From positions 1 through 33,376 of the forward strand of contig DAOUPA010000011.1 in assembly GCA_030626405.1 (NCBI GenBank): a DNA stretch of 33,376 bases, written 5' to 3'. The DNA is from Planctomicrobium sp. (GTDB lineage Bacteria > Planctomycetota > Planctomycetia > Planctomycetales > Planctomycetaceae). Of the stretch, positions 26,448 through 33,376 are shown one piece after another. Made by a program: the position numbers and the translations under genes. Positions within the stretch are counted from its first letter, which is position 1. Every line of letters begins with the position of its first letter. Under the pieces are notes generated by a model, which saw only the letters and a program-made list of their open reading frames with translations, searched no databases and was not told the origin of the DNA.

Positions 26448-29009
26448 TTACTCGTTTGATGATTCCGCAGTGTTTTTGTCTGACTGAGGCCAGTGCATGC
26501 CTTGCCAGACGATGCCTGGTCGTTCGCGGTAATCGTTTTCATCGGCTTGGACTTCAATAATTTCCGCTGGGAGTTCACAGCATTGAGATTGATATTCGAG
26601 AACGAAATTGATTGCCTGTTCTTCACTCTGGGCGAGAACACCCCATTCCATGTCATACTCTGTCCACTCATCTTGCCCGTGCAGACAACCAACGGAATCA
26701 GGCCAGGACTCGCTGAGTTGTTGGTGAACATGAACCTGATAGAAGTGAATTTCGTCTTTCTCGTCGGTCTGTAAGCGGAGTTCTTCGAAGTATTCGTCGG
26801 TGAGCAACCCTGCCAGCAACATGCTGTGTTCCAGTCGGGTTCGTAACGTGTTATCCCGAGGCCAGTCACTGATTGAATTCCAAAGTTGACTTAACAGTCG
26901 TGTGATTCCTTGTAGGGATAAATAGTCGATCGAGCGTAAAAGGGTCCCCAGAACTTCTTCGAAAACAGCTTCTGCGTCATCATTTCGCTGGAGTGCTATC
27001 AAATTGCAAAGCTGAACAACGGAAATGTGAAACGTCCCTGGCAGGTCGAATTCTTTTTCCAGTTCTAATTCTTTCAAACTCTCTTCGTGTTGGCCCAAGT
27101 GCAGGTGCGCGAGAGCTTTGTAGTAGTGCGACCAAAGCTGTGGTTCGTCGAGTTCAAAGAATTTGTCGATGTAAGTGAGAACCGAATCGTATTGCTCCAG
27201 TTGCAAAGCTGTCATCGCGGCTTCCCAGGCAATCGCCGGGTCGTCACCTCCTTCTCGAAGACTTAAATCAAGTACGGCAAGACCATCGCGCGGACGGTCC
27301 GATTGGTGGTACAAATCCGCCAAAGGAATGACGATGCTGGAATCTGTGCGGTCCAGACGAAATGCTCGCGAGTAGCATCGCTCTGCCTCACCAAAATCAT
27401 TTTCATCGAAGAAGAAGGATGCAGCCCGCGCGAAGTTTTTGGCATGAACAACTTTGGACGATGTCGAAAGTCGGAACCACTTTTCCAGTTGTTCGACTGA
27501 GATCAATTCAAAGGCCGTGGGATCGGCAAGGCGGAAGTAATTCCCAAGTGATGCGACAACACTGACCGTGACTGGAGAATCCGGAAAGCGTTCGATTATT
27601 CCCTGCGCCCAAGGCCAGACTTGTAAAGCTTCTTCGGTTCCTCTGACTACGAATTGACTCAAGTGGACCAGATACGACGCGTCCTGAGGATCTTCGATCT
27701 CTTGTGGATTGTGGCTGAGAAACGTTTGCAGCAACTCAGCGCGAGCGTCGTCATTATCACCAGATTCCATGATCCGCTGCATGTATTCGACAAGGAGATC
27801 TCCGAGCGGCGTCTCTGATTCCTCTTCTTCTGTTGGCGATTCTGATGTTGACTCGGCGGAAGGCTGAGTTTCTTCCACCATGATCGACATGCCGTTCAAA
27901 GCTGCAACCGGAGAAGCCGTTGAGTCCGGTTCAAGCAAACGCTGGAGCCGTCGCAACGTCAGGAAGTCTTGCGATTCATCGGCACTGGCTTCCAGTCCCT
28001 TCGCGAGACCTTCGGCACGCTTGCGATTGTCGGAGAGGAGATACGCAGCAATCAAACGCAGCCGGACTTCGAACCATTCCTTCAGGCAATTCAATTCAGT
28101 CAGTCGACGGTCCCACTCGGTCAGTATTTCGATTGCAGTCGGGAACTCTTTTTTCAGGACTGCTTCCAAAGCATCGCAGCAAGCACGTTGAAGTTCCAGT
28201 TGCGGCCACTCTCCTTGTTCCGGAAGATCCTTTTCGACCGTGGCCCAATTGAATCGAGGCTTCCCGGCAAGAAGATTTGCTTCATCAAAGGTGACGGCAA
28301 CGAGCAGTTGCGAACGCAGTTTTAAGTAGACGCCTTCGGCCTGAGACAATTTGAGAGCCGCGTCTAACTCTTCGAGAGCCTGTTCAATTCGGCCTTCGAG
28401 AAGATGAATTTTCGCAATTTTGTGATGCCCTGACCAGCGGCGATCTTTGTTGTCTGTTCCTTCTTTACGGTAGTCAAGCAGCGATTGGCATTGGTGCCGG
28501 ACCATGTCGAAGTCGTCCGCGGCCATGTAGACATCCGAGGCGTACTCGCGGAAACACTTGACGCATTCCATCTTGCCGGTCTGTCGACAAACCTGAATTC
28601 CTTCATTAATGCACGCGTGCATCCCAGGCGAATTGCATCCCGACATCATTGCCGTTGCTTCAGCCAAATTGTCGTATGCACATGCCGACATCCAGGAGCA
28701 GAGCCAGTGGTAGTGTCCTTCATCCAGATTCGGTTGAATGCGGCGTGCTTGTTCGACATCTTCAAGCATTAACACCAGTTCGACAGATGCTTCCCGTGTT
28801 GCCTGCGGATCGAGCATCCCGTGTCCAACTCGCATTTGGTCGAACAGACCTCGCATGTAGTGAATCGACAGAGAATGGCTTTTCGCCGTTCGTGTCGCTT
28901 CCTTGGCAATGCGCATAGCAGAGCGGATCTGGCATTTCTGGAAAAACTGTTCGGACTTTTCATCGAGCTGCTCAAGGTGCTGCTCAATCTGATCAACATC
29001 GTCGGACAT
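26448..29009 (-). CDS. Large TPR-like helical-repeat protein
   Basis: An 853-residue soluble protein without a signal peptide. It is almost wholly helical, with TPR-like pairs such as ENDFGEAERCYSRAFRLDRTDSSIVIPLADLYHQSDRPRDGLAVLDL and WSHYYKALAHLHLGQHEESLKELELEKEF at about 590-700, and further degenerate units in the N-terminal half. An acidic linker lies around 410-450 (SAESTSESPTEEEESE). A non-repeat domain ends the chain (DEWTEYDMEWGVLAQSEEQAINFVLEYQSQCC). It probably acts as a protein-interaction scaffold; partners are unknown. The ATG at 29009 has GGCGG upstream and starts a plausible cytosolic N-terminus, while the frame extends open to 29183. hemB lies 234 bp downstream on the same strand. 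Confidence 0.75.
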   Translation of the reverse strand: MSDDVDQIEQHLEQLDEKSEQFFQKCQIRSAMRIAKEATRTAKSHSLSIHYMRGLFDQMRVGHGMLDPQATREASVELVLMLEDVEQARRIQPNLDEGHYHWLCSWMSACAYDNLAEATAMMSGCNSPGMHACINEGIQVCRQTGKMECVKCFREYASDVYMAADDFDMVRHQCQSLLDYRKEGTDNKDRRWSGHHKIAKIHLLEGRIEQALEELDAALKLSQAEGVYLKLRSQLLVAVTFDEANLLAGKPRFNWATVEKDLPEQGEWPQLELQRACCDALEAVLKKEFPTAIEILTEWDRRLTELNCLKEWFEVRLRLIAAYLLSDNRKRAEGLAKGLEASADESQDFLTLRRLQRLLEPDSTASPVAALNGMSIMVEETQPSAESTSESPTEEEESETPLGDLLVEYMQRIMESGDNDDARAELLQTFLSHNPQEIEDPQDASYLVHLSQFVVRGTEEALQVWPWAQGIIERFPDSPVTVSVVASLGNYFRLADPTAFELISVEQLEKWFRLSTSSKVVHAKNFARAASFFFDENDFGEAERCYSRAFRLDRTDSSIVIPLADLYHQSDRPRDGLAVLDLSLREGGDDPAIAWEAAMTALQLEQYDSVLTYIDKFFELDEPQLWSHYYKALAHLHLGQHEESLKELELEKEFDLPGTFHISVVQLCNLIALQRNDDAEAVFEEVLGTLLRSIDYLSLQGITRLLSQLWNSISDWPRDNTLRTRLEHSMLLAGLLTDEYFEELRLQTDEKDEIHFYQVHVHQQLSESWPDSVGCLHGQDEWTEYDMEWGVLAQSEEQAINFVLEYQSQCCELPAEIIEVQADENDYRERPGIVWQGMHWPQSDKNTAESSNE

Positions 29010-29204
29010 TTTTCCGCCTGTTTGGATGACAAATGAAAGTGGAATTCGTATCGTCGCGAAAACAATTGCAACACGCAATCCAGTCACTTTGAAGCTGAAC
29101 TTCCTTCCAGTCGGTTTCAATCTTTTAAGGATCAGGTAACCTGTGCGCTGAAATCTCAATAATCCTTTAATGCTTACGCACATTGCATTCGGAAAGTTTC
29201 AGCA

Positions 29205-29993
29205 GTGACTTCAAAAATACCAGCAGACTATTTGACTCAACTCTTCGGCCTGAAAGGGAAAACCGCTGTCGTGATTGGCGGGACCGGTGTTCTTGGCGGG
29301 GCGATTTGTGACGCTTTGGCTGCGGCGGGAGCTTACATCTACGTCGTGGGACGCAATGAAGAGGCTGGCAAAGTCGTGACTGACCGCTGGAATGATCGTG
29401 CGACATTCTTCAAAGCCGATGCCACAAATCGCGATGACCTGCAAAGTCTCGTCACGGATTTAAAAGCCAACGACCGGAAGTGCGATATTCTCGTCAACGG
29501 TGCTGGAACGAATTCGGCGACGCCGTTCATGGAAATCACAGATGAAGAATGGGACCGAATTTTCAAGGTGAATCTCACTGGACTTCGTTCAGCCTGTCAG
29601 GTGCTGGGTCAGTATATGATCGACTCAGAAACATCTGGAGCAATTATCAATGTTGCATCGCTAACGTCGATTAAGCCACTCTCTCGCGTCTTCACATACT
29701 CTGCCAGTAAAGCAGCTGTGTTGAACTTGACTGAAAACCTCGCTCGCGAATTTGCACCGAAGAATATCCGTGTTAATGCGATCTCGCCTGGTTTCTTTCC
29801 AGCAGAACAAAATCGAAAGGTTCTCACACCAGATCGTGTAGAAAGCATCATGCGGCACACGCCAATGGACCGTTTTGGTGATCCACAGGAACTGGCAGGC
29901 GCGATTCTTCTGATGGCAGCGAACAACGCTGGAGGTTTTTTGACGGGAGCCAACATCGTCGTCGACGGCGGTTTCAACGCGATGACGATTTGA
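29205..29993 (+). CDS. SDR family NAD(P)-dependent oxidoreductase, sugar-acid reductase-like
   Basis: A 262-residue classical short-chain dehydrogenase. It has the Rossmann glycine motif VIGGTGVLGGAI at about 22-33, NGAG at about 97-100, and the catalytic set Ser (NVASLT), Tyr and Lys in YSASK. The C-terminus has NAISPGFFPAEQNR and GFLTGANIVVDGGFNAM. The MRHTPMDRFGDPQELAGAILL segment is typical of the fructuronate/gluconate reductase-like subgroup, so a sugar-acid substrate is likely but unproven. The GTG at 29205 is used, with GGAAAG about 8 nt upstream; no ATG gives a better N-terminus. Its 3' end overlaps the convergent lipoprotein gene by 20 bp. Confidence 0.92.
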   Translation: MTSKIPADYLTQLFGLKGKTAVVIGGTGVLGGAICDALAAAGAYIYVVGRNEEAGKVVTDRWNDRATFFKADATNRDDLQSLVTDLKANDRKCDILVNGAGTNSATPFMEITDEEWDRIFKVNLTGLRSACQVLGQYMIDSETSGAIINVASLTSIKPLSRVFTYSASKAAVLNLTENLAREFAPKNIRVNAISPGFFPAEQNRKVLTPDRVESIMRHTPMDRFGDPQELAGAILLMAANNAGGFLTGANIVVDGGFNAMTI

Positions 29994-31767
29994 TTTTTTG
30001 CCGAGGAACATTCATATCCTTCGGTTTCGGAGGAACGTCAAGGTTTTTGAAAGCAAACGGAACCGTCATCTCTTCCAGGCCTTCGTTGATTGTGATACGG
30101 ACTGGAATCACTTCGGGCAATTTGCCTTTCGCGGTGAAAGAAAAAACCGTCCTCCCATTGAACTGCTGTCGTCCGCTGTAGACGCTTCGGGACGTGCTGC
30201 CGCTTTTGTCGACTGCTGCCATCTCCTGCACAACAAGAACGTTGTCCGCTTTGACGGGAACGTTCAAGCCATTGCCGAACATTTCTGGGATCAACGTGAT
30301 GTTGTGCTTCTTCAGTAAAGGATGTTCGATAGCTTTGCCCATGTACTGCATGATGTTTTCAACGACAAAGTTTTTCTGAGACATGGCTGTCAGGAGAGTG
30401 AGCGAACCAGAAAACTCGTCGATTTTTCTCACTTCGTCTCTGGCTGGTTGAAACAGAAAGACCGCTTGTGCTCCATCATGCAGCGCATAAGGAGATGGTT
30501 CGTATGCAAAGATTCCTTCGCGCAGGCCACTGAACGAATCACCTTCCTCTTTGATCGGAAAGAGTTGTTCTCCTGCTGCAACTGCTGAATCAATTTGCAG
30601 TTGCCCCAGCCCGATTGTCTTTGCTGCTTTGGGACCAGTGATATCTACGGAAATCTCCAATGGACTGGAAACTTTCATATCCCCTTGTTCGAACGTGACG
30701 ATCCTGCCCCAGTTAACTTTTGCCTCGACATGATGGTCTGTTGGTACGCTGGATTTCACTGAAGAGGGCGTCCATCGTACGAGTCGCTTTTGTTCTTCGG
30801 AAACTTCCAGCTCCAACTTCGGAATCGGCAGATTTCGAATTTCAAAGTCGATTTCGGATTGATCAAGTTCTGAATGCCGTTTGAATTGAAGTTGCCATTT
30901 TTCCGTCATCGGTTCCGATTCAGAGACGACGACAATGCGTGACCGTCCATCCGGAAGTTGGCTCAGTTCCGCCCAGGTCTCTCTAAGGCGATTCCCTTCG
31001 TCATCCAGAATATGGGCATCGGAAATGATCACATCCGAAGTGAAAGTTACGGCGATGGAACTGGAGGCTCCTTTGTATTCTGGTGGTAGCAAGTGAACCT
31101 CGACACCATCCGGCGGCAACTTGGCTTCCGAAGAATCATGACTGATGAATGATTGCAGATCGGAAATCGTTTCGACCGAACTCACTCCAGCCGTCATCAG
31201 CGAAAGCTTCCCTTTCAACTCCGTTAGCGTTTTCGACTCTTTCGGTGGATACAAGAAGTCAATCGGAACGACTGTTTCATTTCCGGATTGATTCTTCCAT
31301 AGCAGAAAATGATCGAGCGGAATCAGTCCACTTGTGATTCGCTCAGACGGATATCCTTGTGCGAGCTTGAGACGTCCGGAGTCAGTTTTAGAGCTACCCA
31401 GGCGAAGGTTTCCATAAGCAACAATTTCTCTCTCCTCACTCTCATTGAGAACCAGTAACACTCTCAGTCTGGGTGGAAGAGTGATGCCGTCGAGAGTCTT
31501 GAATAGCGAATGATTCCACTCAATACGTCCATTCAAGCGAAAATCGCTCGGGAGGCCGGTCACTTTAATGCTTGGTGCAGAGTCGGTGATCGACGTTGTT
31601 TTTGTAGAGTTGCCATCCTCTGGTGCTGACACTTCCACTGGCTCTGAAATAGGTGAAGTTGCCGGTTTGCCACAGCCCCAAATGAAAAAGAATGAACAAA
31701 GGAAACACAACCGAAAATCCGCCTTGATCGGAAATGCTCGTTTCAGTTGGAGAATTCGTTTCATCAT
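29974..31767 (-). CDS. Hypothetical lipoprotein with beta-rich extracytoplasmic region
   Basis: A 597-residue protein with a lipoprotein-like signal (FRLCFLCSFFFIWGC, lipidated Cys about 32), then a Ser/Pro/Thr linker and a long beta-rich chain without recognisable catalytic motif. Short regular strand patterns, such as HHVEAKVNWGRIVTFEQGDMKVSSPLEISVDITGP, suggest immunoglobulin-like or carbohydrate-binding sandwiches. The C-terminal end is basic and Pro-rich. The bulky Trp before Gly-Cys is slightly atypical for a lipobox. Two adjacent ATGs (31767, 31764) are possible, with GAGA just upstream. The gene is divergent from the S41 protease gene. The family is not recognised. Confidence 0.7.
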   Translation of the reverse strand: MMKRILQLKRAFPIKADFRLCFLCSFFFIWGCGKPATSPISEPVEVSAPEDGNSTKTTSITDSAPSIKVTGLPSDFRLNGRIEWNHSLFKTLDGITLPPRLRVLLVLNESEEREIVAYGNLRLGSSKTDSGRLKLAQGYPSERITSGLIPLDHFLLWKNQSGNETVVPIDFLYPPKESKTLTELKGKLSLMTAGVSSVETISDLQSFISHDSSEAKLPPDGVEVHLLPPEYKGASSSIAVTFTSDVIISDAHILDDEGNRLRETWAELSQLPDGRSRIVVVSESEPMTEKWQLQFKRHSELDQSEIDFEIRNLPIPKLELEVSEEQKRLVRWTPSSVKSSVPTDHHVEAKVNWGRIVTFEQGDMKVSSPLEISVDITGPKAAKTIGLGQLQIDSAVAAGEQLFPIKEEGDSFSGLREGIFAYEPSPYALHDGAQAVFLFQPARDEVRKIDEFSGSLTLLTAMSQKNFVVENIMQYMGKAIEHPLLKKHNITLIPEMFGNGLNVPVKADNVLVVQEMAAVDKSGSTSRSVYSGRQQFNGRTVFSFTAKGKLPEVIPVRITINEGLEEMTVPFAFKNLDVPPKPKDMNVPRQKIKSSSR

Positions 31768-32157
31768 CAGTCTCTATATTTCCGTTGCGACTCTCCGGAA
31801 GGCGGTCACGTTCTATCACTCAGTGGAATTGTATCGAGGAAGAACTCCCGTTTCGATCCGTCGCAGGCTGGTGTGTGTCAATTGAACAAGTCGCACACTT
31901 TCTCTCTCTTACCAAACCTGTACGAGTTAAAAACTCTTCGAAACCGGCCGAAACCCTCGATGTTTCAATAAAACCACGAGATGTGAAGATTTTAGTCAAG
32001 TTCGAGGCTTGATCCTTTTTGCCTTAGAGTGCATCGTGAAGTAGGTTGAAGTAATCGTTTTAAGGGCGACACGTGTCGTTTTCACCACTGCACGGATGCA
32101 ATCCAATTGTCGAGTAGTTGCTGATCGAGTGACTACGATTCACAAAAGGGGGACACG
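31768..32157. other. Divergent intergenic region with a 12-bp palindrome
   Basis: The region separates the minus-strand lipoprotein gene and the plus-strand S41 protease gene and should contain both promoters. The perfect palindrome CGACACGTGTCG lies at 32067-32078, about 80 bp before the protease start, and could be an operator. No convincing -35/-10 pair was seen. Confidence 0.4.
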
Positions 32158-33376
32158 ATGGGTCTTGCCATCGTCCAGCAGTTCCGTGCATCTCGTTTGC
32201 GACTGCTTGTCATTTTTACTCTGCTGTTTGTGTACATCTCCTCTACGGTGTCTGTCGCAGCGGATTCGGTGTCTGTCGATCCTCAGACGGCACTCAGAAA
32301 TGGAATGGCCCTCGAGCAGGAGAAGAATTGGAGAGAAGCGATTCGGATCTATCGTTCTGCTTTGAAAAAGTGGGACAAAGACGAATCGTTGCAGCTTGGC
32401 TTGCGTCGATCTCGGTTCAATTATTCCATCGACCGCCGCTACCTTGATGCAAGTTTCAAGACGACTTTGAAGCCGATGTCACGCGAGGCAGCGTTGAGTC
32501 TTTACGATGACGTTTTGACGAATGTTCAAGGCTATTTTGTCGACCCGATCAGCGTGAGCACAATTGTTGCACATGGTACGGAGAGTCTGTGGCTGGCATT
32601 GGGGAACGACAAATTTATCGACGAAAACCTGTTCGGTGCATCACCCGAAAAAATTAAAAAACTCCGACGGACCCTTTACGAAAAATACTGGAACAAATCT
32701 GTTCCTCACCGATTTGCCGCTCAACGAGTGGTCAGCGAAGTTTGCGATCTCTGCTTGAAACAAGTCGGTCTTGAAAACGGTTCCGTAATCATGGAATACA
32801 CGTTTGGAGCCTGTAATTGCCTGGACGATTACAGCAACGTTTTGACTCCAACTCGACGTAAAGATCTCAACGGAAATATTAAAGGTGAATTTGTCGGCAT
32901 CGGAATTGTGATGGAGAGTGACCTCGGGTACGGAATGTCTCTAGAACAAGTCTTGCCGAACAGTCCTGCATCTGAAGCGGGTCTGAAACGAGGCGACTTC
33001 ATTTCGGGAATCAATGGACAAGACAGCCGCTACATGTCGACGGAAGAAGCCGCTGAACTACTAGCAGGGAAATCAGGGTCTCAAGTGAATTTGACGATCA
33101 CTCGCGAAGGGACAGCACCTTTTGAAGCGACATGTCGACGACGTGCGGTGACGGTGAATAGCGTTGCAGTTGCTAAAATAGTCGACTCACAGAATGGCGT
33201 CGGATATATCCAGATGACTGGTTTCCAGCAGAATACTGTCCGGGAACTCGATGCGGCTCTCAAATCGCTCAGCGATCAGGGAATGAAATCGCTCGTGTGG
33301 GATCTTCGAGAAAACCCAGGCGGACTGTTGAACGTCGCCATCGAAGTGGTGGACAGGTTCATTTCAGAAGGAGTGA
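32158..33376 (+). CDS. S41 family C-terminal processing peptidase (CtpA-like), 3' truncated by window end
   Basis: The first 406 residues of an exported PDZ protease run off the right edge. A signal peptide (LRLLVIFTLLFVYISSTVSVAA) is followed by a helical N-terminal region with a TPR-like stretch (GMALEQEKNWREAIRIYRSAL). The PDZ domain comes next (GIGIVMESDLGYGMSLEQVLPNSPASEAGLKRGDFISGINGQ), then the start of the S41 fold (VGYIQMTGFQQNTVRELDAAL, SLVWDLRENPGG). The catalytic Ser/Lys region lies beyond the window, so activity cannot be judged. Such proteases trim periplasmic proteins at their C-termini. GGGGG lies 5 nt before the ATG. Confidence 0.9.
   Translation, partial: MGLAIVQQFRASRLRLLVIFTLLFVYISSTVSVAADSVSVDPQTALRNGMALEQEKNWREAIRIYRSALKKWDKDESLQLGLRRSRFNYSIDRRYLDASFKTTLKPMSREAALSLYDDVLTNVQGYFVDPISVSTIVAHGTESLWLALGNDKFIDENLFGASPEKIKKLRRTLYEKYWNKSVPHRFAAQRVVSEVCDLCLKQVGLENGSVIMEYTFGACNCLDDYSNVLTPTRRKDLNGNIKGEFVGIGIVMESDLGYGMSLEQVLPNSPASEAGLKRGDFISGINGQDSRYMSTEEAAELLAGKSGSQVNLTITREGTAPFEATCRRRAVTVNSVAVAKIVDSQNGVGYIQMTGFQQNTVRELDAALKSLSDQGMKSLVWDLRENPGGLLNVAIEVVDRFISEGV

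Overview
The window looks like chromosomal DNA of a planctomycete, probably order Planctomycetales. The evidence is the density of families largely restricted to that phylum: DUF1549/DUF1553 (PSCyt2/PSD1), DUF1501, DUF1080, a PVC-type heme-binding CxxCH protein, DUF1580, a planctomycete-type tyrosine integrase, and ECF sigma factors next to a Ser/Thr kinase or an anti-sigma-like gene. Genus cannot be fixed from the sequence alone.

Left part (1 to about 7,490) is an accessory region. Every supported gene lies on the minus strand. Reading from the right they are: a tRNA-Gln(UUG), a tyrosine recombinase starting 116 bp from the tRNA 3' end, a hypothetical protein with an in-frame VESEP repeat, about 1.1 kb without a convincing gene, a DUF1580 excisionase-like protein, a tandem winged-helix replication-initiator-like protein, a five-copy 21-22 bp iteron-like array, and two hypothetical proteins, one with a very basic N-terminal tail. 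This reads as an integrated mobile element at a tRNA gene that may carry its own replication module. The far end (attR) was not found and may lie left of the window.

Middle part (7,900 to 25,150) is mostly on the plus strand. A secreted DUF1080 protein and a large cytochrome/beta-propeller protein appear to be one gene split at a run of ten A residues. They are followed by a coiled-coil zinc-ribbon protein, a secreted mutarotase-like protein, a convergent Cys-knuckle lipoprotein, an HTH protein with a very long acidic repeat region and a C-terminal membrane anchor, and a stand-alone LigD-type phosphoesterase domain. Then comes a DUF1549-DUF1501 pair ended by a strong terminator. Next is an ECF sigma factor closely coupled to a membrane protein that fuses an anti-sigma-like cytoplasmic domain to a second DUF1549/DUF1553 domain. 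A second ECF sigma factor follows with a cytosolic Ser/Thr kinase.

Right part (25,200 to 33,376) holds hemB and a large helical-repeat protein on the minus strand, an SDR dehydrogenase converging on a lipoprotein gene with a 20-bp overlap, and the 5' part of an S41 (CtpA-like) protease cut by the window edge.

The most interesting observations are the sigma / anti-sigma-DUF1549 fusion pair, the iteron array beside a tandem winged-helix protein in a tRNA-integrated element, the A10 frameshift joining a DUF1080 domain to a heme protein, and the tail-anchored HTH protein. All functional statements come from reading motifs by eye; no database search was run.
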